Of a stretch of 64,000 nucleotides of DNA, positions 28,650 through 41,000 are shown piece by piece. This DNA comes from Adineta ricciae (taxonomy: Eukaryota > Rotifera > Eurotatoria > Adinetida > Adinetidae): contig CAJNOJ010000027.1 in the NCBI GenBank assembly GCA_905250025.1, positions 248,001-312,000 on the forward strand, written 5' to 3'. The notes below the pieces were generated by a model. It ran no database searches. It had not been told where the DNA came from and saw only the letters and a list, made by a program, of their open reading frames with translations. The position numbers were made by a program, and so were the translations under genes. Numbering within the stretch: position 1 is the first letter of the stretch; every line of letters begins with the position of its first letter.

Positions 28650-29768
28650 TCATTTTAAAAAGAAGCTCAATCGCTGTTCATCACCGTCATCATGATGCAT
28701 AAAACGACTAGTCGCCGATTGTCCATGGGAATGTTCGAAAAAATTTGATTTCTGATGAGAAGAGGGCGGGTGACGATGATGTTGATATTGACAAAGAAAT
28801 CTATGAAATTCCTGACGAAAAATGGGTCCACTTAACGTATAGACATAGAAATGTGAAGCATGGTTCAATTGATGTAGAAATATAAATATGGTCGTGCTTA
28901 TCCATAGTTGACAGGCATATTCAATTTGAAATTGATGAGTAAAACTTGTGCGAAGGAAATCATTAATTTCCGAGGGCAGAGATAAGATAATAAACAAGAT
29001 TGATGTCAAAAGAAGGAAACCAGTAAGTTGTCGGTCTTTTTCTAGCCGTCGACGTCGTCGACGCGTTGACGCTGTTCGTGATAGGAAACTTTGTTTTCGC
29101 GTTAATCTTATAATAATAAATATATTACATATAAATATAATCAAAAACGGTATTAGAACTGTTTTAATGATATCAATGTACGAATCATAATGATGAACAT
29201 AGAAGTTAACATACTCGGTCGCTGCTGGTAAACATGCGCCGGTGGAATCCACCCGAAATCCATACAGAAAATGACTGTTTATCAAACTGAAAAGAATAAC
29301 AACTATGACAATAAAGATTTTTGCAATGGGTTTACGACAAAATCGATAATGAGCCGTTCGATGGGAGACTAAAATGCATCGATCAATGGCAGCCAGCGTT
29401 AAGAAGTAATTCGATATGTCAGTGGACGCATAAATAAGGAAAATAACGATTTTACACATGAAAATATTCGAGAGAAGTTGAATGCCATAGCCATAGAAAA
29501 GTAAATTCTCAATTGTATATCCAATTAATACACACATATCACTGACGCTTAAAGCAAGAAAGTACATTGAACAGGAACGCGAGCGAAGTACTTTGCGGCT
29601 GAAAATAACTATGGATAAACAATTACCGATCAAGCCGAGTATGACAGTCAATGTTCCAGCGTAGCGGAGAAACGCAGTGATATCGAACAAACATTGAGTC
29701 GTATAGTTCGTCGAACTGTTTCGATCATGATAGATGATCAATGTCGTTGACCAATTCGATGACACCAT
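28650..29768 (-). CDS. rhodopsin-like GPCR, single exon
   Basis: This is an intronless class A seven-transmembrane receptor of about 372 residues, starting at MVSSNWSTT (29768). The N-terminus has several N-x-S/T sequons. Landmarks are GNCLSIVIF in TM1, LALSVSDMCVL in TM2, the TM3 Cys (FMCKIVIF) with an ECL2 Cys (STGACLPA), DRC at the DRY position, and a very basic third loop (TRRRRRRLEKD). TM7 lacks a canonical NPxxY and reads SHFYVYTLSGPIFRQEF, followed by a His-rich tail. This shape recalls FMRFamide-receptor-like orphan GPCRs. The ligand is unknown. The 3' end converges on the small plus-strand gene, with about 100 bp between the stops. Confidence 0.88.
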   Translation of the reverse strand: MVSSNWSTTLIIYHDRNSSTNYTTQCLFDITAFLRYAGTLTVILGLIGNCLSIVIFSRKVLRSRSCSMYFLALSVSDMCVLIGYTIENLLFYGYGIQLLSNIFMCKIVIFLIYASTDISNYFLTLAAIDRCILVSHRTAHYRFCRKPIAKIFIVIVVILFSLINSHFLYGFRVDSTGACLPAATEYVNFYVHHYDSYIDIIKTVLIPFLIIFICNIFIIIRLTRKQSFLSRTASTRRRRRRLEKDRQLTGFLLLTSILFIILSLPSEINDFLRTSFTHQFQIEYACQLWISTTIFIFLHQLNHASHFYVYTLSGPIFRQEFHRFLCQYQHHRHPPSSHQKSNFFEHSHGQSATSRFMHHDDGDEQRLSFFLK

Positions 29769-31559
29769 TTTGCCTTCGGAAAAACACACACACAGTTGAA
29801 TACGTGATGTCAGAACGGAAAATATCTATGGTGGTTCCTTAATTTTATTGATAAATCATAAAAGAATAGCAAACAAGATCAAAACAAGTCATAACAGAAG
29901 AATTATTCATCGAGATCAACAGGAACATAACTGTGATGAGTTGAAACTTACTCGGAATGAAACAACGATGTTTTTCTACAAAATAGTTCTTTCAAAATAA
30001 ACGCTAGGAAAAAAATAATTATCAGAAGTTTTGCACCAGTATACACATGGCTAATAATGGAAATGTTATTCCGTTAGATTTAAGTACATCATAAGAAATC
30101 TCTCATAACTGTGAGTTTCATGTAATAGGACTATGTGACAAAATGTCGAATACCATTCAAGTGCTTTTTGCATCGAAATCATCTGATAGAACTGAGATTG
30201 AGTCGTTTTTTAATTACAGATTTTTTCTTTTCTACGAAGGAGCTAAGGCGGAATCTCACAGAGGAAAAAAAAGGATTTTCCACTTTCAGTTTTCTACTAT
30301 AGAAGTGAAAGAGCATTAATGAATGTTAGAACATTTATCTACAATACTTTCTTTCTTCTCCTCCTCCTCCGCGATCCCTTTCTTTTTTATTTCTCTTTTC
30401 TCTTCAAGATATTCTATTAGTTCTTATTTGTATTATCTATTATTTAAGAAAATACGAGAGAAAATAGCTGATATTTCAACGGCCTGTTACGCACACGCAC
30501 TATACTCGATGTCACTTGTACACCTTCAAATACGTTATTGCTTTCTTTAATTTATCAACGCAGTTGTATAGACGTGTGAAGACATGCACGATAAGGATCT
30601 TACAAATCATTCTTGTATTCTGATGAGAAGGCGCTGTTCAATAGTTGTGAACAACTCTAGCTGATTGCGAGAACATGTTCCATAATTCAATTATAAATTC
30701 GCTTTGTTCGACCTCGACACGATTTCATTAGGATGGTATTGAGGGGCCATTGAGAAATAGTTCAAAAGAGCCTTTCCTCATGGCTATTTTAGGTCGAAAT
30801 CGTCTTCACGCATTTTAATATTAAAAGAGGAAGACGATGAAGCTATTAGACCTTGAAAGCATCTTTCAGTCTTTGAATTGAATCGATATTAAAAGAAAAC
30901 AAGAAAGTGTGTATCAACCAACACTTCATTTTCACTTGCCGAGCAATTTACTGGCACTTGAAAGAAATGCCGCTCATGTACGTGTAAGTATTGCTTTCCC
31001 CATCTTTTCAATTAAATCTACTCGATGATCTGGTCTGAAAAACGAAAATTTTCCCGTTTGCATATAGGCGAACGTCTAATTCTATTCTTTCCAATTTCCA
31101 TAAGAATACAACATTGTCATATTCAGCACAGAATTTATTAACATTCAGCAACGTCGAAATTCTATCCACGTCAGACAGAACTAATAACAGCCGTCTCTCT
31201 ATCATAAAATACACCCAAAACATCACAGCCAAATAAACATAACGTTATAATAAACATCATTAATGTCTAATGACATAGTAAACGGAAAGTTCTGTTACGG
31301 ATTTTGTTTAGGTTTATCATAACAAAATAATGAAAAGGACTGAATGTGGAATTCATTGAAACGCCATCTGTTGAAGAAATAGTTTGAAAAAGTAAAGATT
31401 TGATCTTTTCTTTTCTCTCTCTCTCATACACATACTTGACAATTTCTATTAACAACAGGGAGAGTAATGGTAGTTATGTCAAAATGAGTCAATAGTATAG
31501 ACGTGTCGATTTGTTCTGCTGTTTTTCTTTTTTCCTTTTCAAATCTCATCGACACAAGC
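29769..31559. other. spacer between GPCR and CEP89
   Basis: About 1.8 kb of AT-rich DNA between divergent genes, expected to contain both promoters. Only low-complexity or short frames were seen, for example a pyrimidine-rich stretch at about 30340-30420. Confidence 0.6.
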
Positions 31560-32279
31560 ATGAAAACAAAAAGTGAGAGAAAAGAAAAACCTGTAAGTAT
31601 AAAAATTCGCTTTGGTTCAATGACAAATTTAATGGTATTTTGCAGCAATTTTATAGCCATATCGCTTCGGCGATCATACCAGTGGCAAGTATTGTTGCCG
31701 TTCCATCAGTCGCACAGCATTGTCCGCGTCAGAAGACGAATCCTCATGAAGATTGGGGACCTATAGCACCGACTCTGTTGCGAGCTTCAATGACCAGTCA
31801 GATGTTGATACCATCGGTAAATCTTAGTTCACTGCAGGATGATGAGGACGATGACGATGATAACGATCGTCCTTATCAAATAACAAAAAGACAACCGCCA
31901 ATCGGACGAATGGATGCGAGTAGTGATGACGATGATAGTGAGAATGAAAGAAAACAGCGTCGGCAACCGACCGAGGCATCAAAACCTAGAAGTGTAAGAA
32001 TGGTTATACATGCGTTTTCGTCGGAGTAAATATTAATCTTTGCTATAGAGTGCATCACGATCAGTATCAGTATCAGAAGCTGAAAAGCGTCTCTTTGGTC
32101 ATGTTGATCGAGATGAAGGTATTTAATTTACTAGTACGAACTCTAATTTCATATTATAAAACAATTTTTGTACAGAACAAACGACAACAACAGCAGAATT
32201 GGGTCTAAGTTCAACTATTCATCTAGATAAAAAGAAACAATCAAAAAATACTGATGTATCACCATCATCAACAACGACG

Positions 32280-32310
<31 letters not shown>

Positions 32311-35300
32311 CGAATCCTAAACGAGCAACCGTTAATATTATTCGTCAGCATGTACCACCATTGAATGTGAACCCCATCGCAAGTCAATCGGGTCCATCTG
32401 CCGCTAGATCTACTAGCCCTATTGATGTAAGTCCATGCACTTCTCTCTAGTGAACCTTATTAACTATGTTTCTTCAAGGCCAATGATACTGAAACTCGTT
32501 CGACAACAGCACATTCATCTTTCAATGACACGACAACAGTTCCAAACAGCGCTCGCACAGTTTCTTTTAAAGATCCAGTCATTTGCAATACATACGATCC
32601 GCCATCATCGAAATCTCAACAGACAACAGTTGTTAGTGCGAAACGTGGTGAAACAGTTTTAGATCGTCTAGTTATTCCTCCTCCTGAAGAATATCAACAA
32701 AATTCTCATGAATTGGAAAAACGTATTCAATTATTGAACGATGAAAACCAACAACTAAGACTAACTAACCAGGTAAAATAAAAAAGAGCTACTTCGATTT
32801 TGTCTCCATGATCAATTCATGGTTTTAGAATCTTCAACGGCAACAAGACGATTTGTTGAATCGCTTACAAACATCACAGAAGCTCAGTCAACAAGAATTG
32901 AATGATCTGTTAAAACAAGCAGGACATGGTAATCGTTTACATTTCATTATTTCAACTCATTCTTCTTCTGTTTCTCTTATTTACAAATAGATCAAACGAA
33001 AGATCTGGAGAATTTAAATAAAACATTACAAAAGCGTTGTGATCAATTACAAAATGAATTACTCTCGTTGAAAGAACGATATGCTCAAGGTTAGCTAGAT
33101 GAAAAGAAAATATTTTCTTCTCTATTATCGTTCAATTATAGAACAAGGTCAAACAAGTGCTCGAGAGCTGAAAAATGAAAATCATTTTCTCAAAGAGTAC
33201 ATTCATCGGCTAAATGCAGAAGCGAGCGATTATCAAACGCTACATCCACCCGACGTTATCAAAACTGATATCCAGGTATGTCAACCGATTAGATAAGTAC
33301 GAATTTGTATGGTAGGAATGAGAAGCAGAGGGGAAGGGGGAGGCGATACTTGATCATCTTTGAGCGAAATTTCAAGTACGAGTAGAGTGAGGTTGAAGTG
33401 AAGTCGTGCTCTTTTCCTCTTCATGTAAGAACTTGATGGTAACAACACAATGAAGCTTGTCAAGTTCGCAAAGCAGTTCACACTTACTCTATCTTCGAGG
33501 GGAATCATTTTCGATTCGAACATATCTTTATACTTCGATTTCATCAAACAAATTCTCTCTTTTGTTAATGAGGATTATTTTCATAGACATGAGTACATTT
33601 CGTTGGCTTCTCTTACGTTGATTTACTGGATTCTATAAATAACTCATCTTTATTAATGATAGCCTATTAGAAGGAATCTAATGAATACAAATTCGGTTTT
33701 AATTGTAGAAAGAACAAAGAAAAATGCAAGGTCTACCAATGAAAGGACCATCACCGATTTGGCTCGTACGTACCTTTTTAATTCTCCATATGTGTCATTG
33801 TGGTCTTCTTGTTTTCAGCTTAATCAAAAGTTTCTTGCTCCATTATTTGTTTGCTACGACGAGAAACTTCACCAAAGGGAAAACTTCATTCGAAAACTTC
33901 AAGTAAAACGATGAATTTTGTGAGAAGATTTCTCCATAAGCACCTTGTTGATCATCTAGAGTCAACTGCAAGAACTATATAATGAGGTAAAACAAGTTAC
34001 AAATGAAAATCTCTCACTACACGAACGAATTGCTCGCACATCATCAACAGTCATCCAGCAGAACACGGCTAATACAGCTGATATGTAAATACAGATTGAT
34101 TTTCAAGATTTGACGGCGATTCTTTTCTTATAGAGAAAATATCAAACGACAGGCGTATCTGGTTTTAGAAGAAAATAAAGTTCTTCAAGAACAAGTCAAT
34201 TTACAGACAACTCGTTTAACTGATATTCAAAAAGCTCAGATTCAAGAAGGTAGGATACGCCGTGTTTTCAACAGATCAAAACAGAACTGTGAATGTCTTC
34301 TGCAGTTTCAAATTTAAGTCGTCGATTAATGATTGCTGAAACGGAAAAAACTGAAGGCGATCGAACATTGGAAACTATCCGCATTAAAAACGAAGAACTA
34401 CGCAAAAAATATGAACAAATAGTCATTGAAAATGATCACCGAATACACGTCGAAGATCATGTTCGTGAAATCAACGAAATGAAACGACTAACAGGTATAA
34501 GGAACTAATAACGAGCTTATGTTTGCATTCGCCCATCAATAGATGAACTAAGTGAAAAACATGCGGGCGAAATGCAATTGCTTCTACGTCGAGTACAGGT
34601 ATAGGAGAACTGAATCGGATTTCGTTCATTGAAATAAACAACTCTAGGATGCCGAAGCTGCTAAGCGAGCAGCTCAACTGAAACTGAGTGAACATCGTGG
34701 TGATATGGAACGATTGAAGAATGATTTAAAAGCTGCAAAGAAACTCAATCAAAAACTACAAATTCGCGTGCAAACATTCGAAAAGAAACTGGAGCTTCAA
34801 CAAATGAAAGAACAGCATACGGCTACGTTGCTTGATAAAGCTAATGAAGAAGCAGAAAAGTGTCGACTAGAACAGGAAGCTTACTCGATTCTGGTAAAAA
34901 AGCACAGTCGGTTATAATTTGTAGGAACTTTTCATAATTTCTTATTCAAAGGCGAGAACTAAGGAAGAAGAAGCAACTAAAACAAAAGAATTAATACAAG
35001 AGGAAGGCAAGAAGTTGAACGAATTAGAGAATCGATTGGAAAATTACAAGAGCAAGAGCAAAGAACGCGTCAACGAAGTACAAGAACAGTAGGTTACCAT
35101 TGAGATCTATTCCGGAACATGACATTTTCTTCTGGCTAGAATGAAAAAGCAATACGATAATTTGAAAGTACGTTGTTCAGATTATGAACAACGTATACAA
35201 CAATTGATGAGTCTACTGGGCGAAAAACAAATACTCATCGATGATCTACATTCCGAAAAACGGTAAGTCGAATGATTTGAGATTCGATTTTCTCACGTCT

Positions 35301-35407
35301 TCCATTTCAGCAATCTTGAAGTCGACCTCGAGACCATTTGGTTAACGACCAATGCTGATAACAAACGAATGCTCGAACAATTGCACGATATGCGTGTAAT
35401 GACCTGA
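31560..35407 (+). CDS. CEP89: CEP89 (CCDC123) centrosomal coiled-coil protein
   Basis: CEP89 is a distal-appendage component of the mother centriole, needed for ciliogenesis and also linked to mitochondria in animals. About 14 exons are joined by short introns. Exon 1 is only 11 codons (31560-31592) and leads into SHIASAIIPVAS, resembling the N-terminal HIIHGLLPAAS region of vertebrate CEP89. An acidic, disordered region with a poly-Thr tract follows, then long coiled coils. Diagnostic CEP89 matches are KMQGLPMKGPSPIWLLNQKF (about 33722-33835), AYLVLEENKVLQEQ, and the C-terminal LEVDLETIW near the stop at 35405-35407. One intron (about 33276-33710) is long for this locus. The family call rests on remembered motifs in the right order, not on a search. 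Confidence 0.85.
32271..32312 (+). repeat. ACA/ACG trinucleotide run encoding poly-Thr in CEP89
   Basis: About 14 near-perfect ACA or ACG codons within a CEP89 exon encode a run of threonines preceded by SPSS. It is a coding microsatellite and may vary in length between alleles. Confidence 0.8.
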
Positions 35408-35957
35408 GATGTTCCTCCTTTGCAATTCGCACCTGTGATAAAGATGATAAACCAAAAGAATGAATATCAAAGAACAGTATTTTTTATTTATTATGATAAC
35501 TACATGTTTTTTCTTTCCCATTGGCGTTGTGTTTCATGCGATCTTTGTTATTAAGTAAAATAAATCTAGATTACAGTATGAGTTGTACAAATCACGTGTG
35601 CATATGTGATCCGAATGTTCGCAGAGATTTTTTTAGTATTAAGGAAAAGAGGATTGGTGATGATAGAGATTTTCGTGAGAGAAAAAGCATGATGTTTGCC
35701 GAAGGAGATTCTGATTTAAATAGTTGGATCTAGATGAAATTTTTCCGATGTGCTTAACCTCCGAAAAACAAAGAGGCGCAAATTATGTTAGGTTTGAAAA
35801 AGAAATTAGCAAATGAAATAAGTCTTGATAAAGTTCATCGTGATTTTTATTGCCTTTTGTCCTGCCTCGGTTGATTTACATGCTATTTAAGATAATATTG
35901 TCACAAAAAAAAAGAAAATAAAGATTAGGTATTTTCAATATAGGACCGTGAAGATTT
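35408..35957. other. convergent 3' region between CEP89 and small gene
   Basis: Non-coding AT-rich DNA between the stop of CEP89 and the stop of the convergent small secreted gene. An AATAAA at 35559-35564 could serve CEP89. Confidence 0.5.
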
Positions 35958-36302
35958 TCATTCGAAACGTTGTTCATTGAGACAATCGTAGAATGGAGAT
36001 ATTTTGCCCAAACGTGCTTGAGATTTCAAAAACCACAATGGCTTATTTTCGCATGGATCATGTTTATTGAAGCCTTTGTGACGATTAGAGCCGCTTTTAA
36101 TAGATTCAATGTTGTCACCAATTCCAGCAGCATTATTTGCATCCCAGTTGTCATAGTAGCGCTTACGAACCACTAATGACGATGATGAACACTGAATTAC
36201 AACTAAACGTGAATCAATTCAAGGCGAGTTCAGTACTGGAGAAGGAAACTTACGAATGACCAAAAATACGACCACTGCCAACGAGACAATCGATTTCATC
36301 AT
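35958..36302 (-). CDS. tiny secreted protein with two cysteines, two exons
   Basis: Exon 1 (36302-36254) encodes MMKSIVSLAVVVFLVI, a short hydrophobic signal-like segment. Exon 2 (36172-35958) follows after an 81-bp GT..AG intron, with a split Leu codon that keeps the frame. The product is about 87 residues. After the hydrophobic start it reads LVRKRYYDNWD, then a polar region with a basic HKGFNKHDPC stretch, and ends with two cysteines 23 residues apart (HDPC..YDC), enough for one disulphide. The RKR after the hydrophobic segment could be a dibasic processing site, or it could mark a type II membrane anchor. No family was recognised. Confidence 0.6.
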
Positions 36303-38086
36303 TGCAATTGGTATGACGAGCCTTGTGAATCTACAACGACAGACAGTCTACTCAATACAATAGGTAGGCAATGAGGCGTCTACAGGGGACATCTGAGATA
36401 TTCTTAGGTTTTTTCATCTTTGATATAATTGACTAAAAAGCATGCCATAGGGGAATTTGTGTCTCTCTGTTTGATTGAAAAGATCTCTTTCTATTTCCAC
36501 GGTGTGACAAGGTTCGAATGATTATGAAACAAACTTTGCTTGTTAACTGGCTATCCTGCCGTGTGTAGTTTCTTAGAATTCTGCACGCAAGAAGAATTTT
36601 TTCTTGTGATTCGGTTTTCTGAGAAACTTCTAATTCTATTTCAATATCATTTCATGTCACTCGAAACGACTCGCATCGTTACATATTCTGCTTTTCTTAT
36701 ATTCTCCTATATGAGATCGAGATTGTCTCATTCTCTTTCTTTCTGCTTCTCATTCGTCTGACAACTTCTTTGCATCTGAACATCAGACGCAATTGAGTTT
36801 TGATGCTTTCGCACACATATATTGACATGTAATTCTTTTCCTTGTGAGAGACAAGAGAGAAAATATGTAACCAGCAGATGAATAATTCGAGGGAAAAAAG
36901 CAAACAGAGAACTTCTTGTTTCTTAGTAACTTCTATTTGAACAGAAATCAAGCTTGAACAAAACTATTCAATGTAAACCTATGTTCGTGTATTTAGTCAC
37001 TCGTTAATAATAAAGACGAGAGAAAAGAAGATAGAATCTCAAATCAGTCGACTGACTGTCAACAATTTATAATCATGATTATTTATCTTTCGGCGAAAGA
37101 GAGAAAAACAATTCTCGTCAAACGAAACATCTATATAATCAAATCAATTCTAAATCAATAATTAAGCAAAATGCCTCAGGAAAAAAGACTTCAGCCGATC
37201 TAAATGTCAGATACAAACTTGCACTCATCTACTATTGCTCACATGAGATTCACGCTAGTGAAGAAAAAAATTCTAATTCGCAACAATCAAACTTTAACAC
37301 CGAAAATAATCAGACGCTATTCCGTATTATCTTGAGATTTGTTTTCTTCATGATTATAGATCAATGTTTGTACCTAACGCGCAACTACTCGTGTCTCGAA
37401 CTAATATCTTTGTTGGTATGAAATATCGATATGCTGATGTGACAGAATTTCATCTTAGACTCTTGTCAATAAGCGAAGAGTAGTTTTACTGATGAAGCAG
37501 AGTTGAGCACTAAAAAGTTCTTCGTACTACAGTTTTTGAATTGTAAGTTTTGGACAGCAAAACGACTTTGATCACGTCTGGTAAAAATCGACGGAAAAGT
37601 ATTAGCAAGAAGAGATTTTGAAGCATTAATCCATCCTTCTCGATCTCCGAAATATGATTAGCATATCTCTTGAGTTTTCTCGATACATCGATAAAAACAA
37701 TTTGTCTTCGGTACAATTATCGAATAAGCTATTTGGAAATTTTGAATATTCATAGATTTGTGAGGTTGCAAGTAGTTTTGACATGACATGTCGAAGTAAT
37801 GACACGGGATGTTTTCGACGAATAATGACCGAGTCGATCTGTTTTTATATTATTAACATGTAATCTCTTGCTGTTCATTCGAAGACGATTATGATTAATG
37901 ATCATGTTTCGATCGAAGGGAAGTGAGGAAGTTTTGACAGTCAGATGTATATGTGAACGACTGCCATCTGCCGTTCGACATTACAATGTCAGTAGACACC
38001 ATCTACGAAAAATCTTGATTCGATTTCGAGTTGATTTATATCATATTCGAGTAGATGAAGTTTTATTTTACTTGAAGAAATTTCTG
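36303..38086. other. spacer upstream of RARS2
   Basis: About 1.8 kb of AT-rich DNA between divergent genes. No coherent gene was found; frames such as 36540-36761 lack any recognisable pattern. Confidence 0.55.
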
Positions 38087-41000
38087 ATGAATTTATTACG
38101 ACAAAAAGCCGTTCGTCAGGTACACTCATTGCTATTTTGAACAGGAAAATAGGAGAATTAATGTCTAGATTAAAGCAGTACTTCGATCAATACCAGAGAT
38201 TCGTCGTGTGAATGATGATCAAGCATGTTTTGATGAAAAACTCTATTCGTTAACACGAATTGAACCTGTTCGTCACAAAGAATCAGCTTTGTAAGGACTG
38301 TCTTACCATCATTTGATTACTAAACTCTTTGATGGGTTTCTAAAGACCTTTAGGTCGATTTATGGTATCAATACCGCAATGTCAAGCAGCTTCCTTGATC
38401 GAAACAGACATTGAATTTAATAAAAATTCAAATATTCGATCATTAGTAAATCAAACTTTGCTATTGATTCCTATATAAGATTCTTATTTTCTTAGCCGAT
38501 CGAACAAAGTGATCACCAAGCAGTCTTGGATAAAGACGGCGGATTAAGAGTTCCTGTTGACCTTTCAGCATTTGTTTCAGTAAAACTTATTTCCTCTCCA
38601 TCAGTCTTTCTCCGTCTTCATTTCGCTTTAGACAGCATTCAATGAACAAGTTAAAATAGCTCGTACATCGTCATACTACGATTTGAAACGATTTCGTTGG
38701 TATTTCGATGATTGGAGGAAAATACCTAAATGGACTGAGATAACTGATAAAGCAATTGCTGAACGAAAGAATCGACAAGTTGTCGTCGAGTTCAGGTAGC
38801 ATATCAATACACGTGCGTCTTGTTGTTTGTTGAATCGGAAAGGATTCTAGCTCACCAAATATCGCCAAGCCACTTCATGCTGGCCATTTACGTTCCACAT
38901 TACTTGGTCAATTTGTTTCAATAATACACGAACGCTTTCAACATCGAGTCTATCGGTTAAATTACTTAGGGGATTGGGGAACACAGTATGGTAGGAAAGA
39001 AACGGTTTCATCAATAAATACTTTAGTTTTCCAATTCAGGTCGACTGGCGGTGGGATTCGAACGCTTTGGATCTTATGAGGAACTTCGCCAGCATGCATT
39101 GAAACATCTACTTGATGTAAGTCTCGGATTCGAAGTTCAAATCAGTCGATGTTCGCTATCATAGGTCTATGTTCGTGCTAATCGAGATGATGTACTGCAA
39201 GAAGATGCCATGAACTATTTCGCGAGAATGGAAGCAGGTGATAAAGATGCACTGAATTTATGGAAGACATTTCGCGAGATGTCAATCAGTAATTTAAAAG
39301 AAGTCTATAAGGTAGAGTTTGTTCTCAATTGAGAGTGAAATGAGATCGAAGTTTAGTTGTTCAATATCCATTTCGATGAGTATCAATCGGAATCGCAATA
39401 TTATCAACAAGCGAAAGAAGTCATCAAACAATTACGTGAACTTGGTTATGGTCATCAACGTTCCGATGGAGTGTTAGAAATGATCATACCAGCGAAATAT
39501 AATTCTCTACCACGCGACGCTCGTGTTGTTGTACAGAAATCTGATGGAACTACACTCTATATCACAAGGTGAGTAGTAAATGACTGAAAAGATCTTTCTT
39601 GATGAAATTCTATTGTTCTCAGAGATATTGCTGCGTTGAAATCCCGATTAGAAACTATGCCTATTGAAAAACTACTATATGTTGTAAGTGATCACGACGA
39701 CGCACGAGAACAATATGTCGCACTAATAATTCTTCGTATCTTTGCAAAGGTAGATTCGAGTCAAACGGAACATTTTCGTCATCTGCTAACAATATCAAAA
39801 GCTATGCAAATTGATCAAGTACAAAACTGGTAAGAATCGGTCACTGATGAATATGGTAGATTTGTTCGATTTCAGGGATTTGGATGATATGTACATTCCA
39901 TTTGGTCGGATGATAAACTTTCAAACACGAAAGGGCAAATTTGATCTGTTGTCCGATGTATTCGAAGATGCTAAAGAACGAGCTAAAGAAGGCTTAGATC
40001 GTTTTCTAAGTAATCGACCAATCCAGTCATTTTCTTCTTCAAAAATCAATTTGATTTTAGTTCGTAAGTCAGGCATTGACGAAGTCAAAATATCCGAAGT
40101 AATTGGCAAAGCCTACTTAATCCTAACCGATTTTTCACGACCAAGACGTGCTGATTACATATTTTCCTGGCATGATATATCATCCAAAGATGGTATCGCA
40201 TTCCTACTTCTCTATTGTCATGCACGATTATGCAGGTGGAACATGTCTACCCTTCGAAACAGTCCACATTCTCAGACTCATCTTGTTTAGTTTGGAAAGA
40301 GAAGTTAAAATGCCGATTGATTGGTCAGCTGATGTAAATCGATTGAAAGATCGACGAGAACACATTCTCATCCAACAGCTGAGCTGGTAAGAACTTCAAG
40401 ACGTTGAACATATGTACTTACTATTTCTGAATTGCTAATTAATAATTGATTAGAGGTTGACCTTAATTAAAAGTCATTGTTTGAATATTGAGAAGAGAAT
40501 CTATTAGATAAGGTCATGGCCTTTTATTATTTGGACGATTTAGTTTATATGGATGAGAATCCATTAACATTTGTCGAAAACAGAAGACAACGAGGATGCA
40601 TTAGTTTTAATTGATTGGATTTGATAAACTCGGACTGCTCTTTCTCCAAATGAAGTATGACTTCATCGGAGAATTACGAGCATTCTTTCTACTAATGAGA
40701 CTGCATTGACTTGTCGAGTAGAGTAAATCTATTTTCTTCTTGATATCATCGAGCGATATTTCTTTTCCATATGACAAAACGTCTGGAATATTGTCATGTC
40801 TAGCAATAAAAAACATACGTTTCATAATGAATTCGATTTTCATAAGCAAACTATTTATCTTCTTTTGTTTAGCTTTCAAGATGTTCTCTTCGACGCTTAT
40901 CGTTCATACGAACCGAACAAAGTCGTGCAATATCTTGTTCGTCTTGTGTAAGTTTCTTTGTTGATGAATCTCAGTAATAACTGGCAGAAAATGACCTGCT

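Noticed and set aside
40607..40879. 90-codon antisense frame in the 480-bp RARS2 intron
   Set aside because: Its 5' end overlaps the RARS2 exon and there is no recognisable domain. It is kept only as possible debris in a finding.
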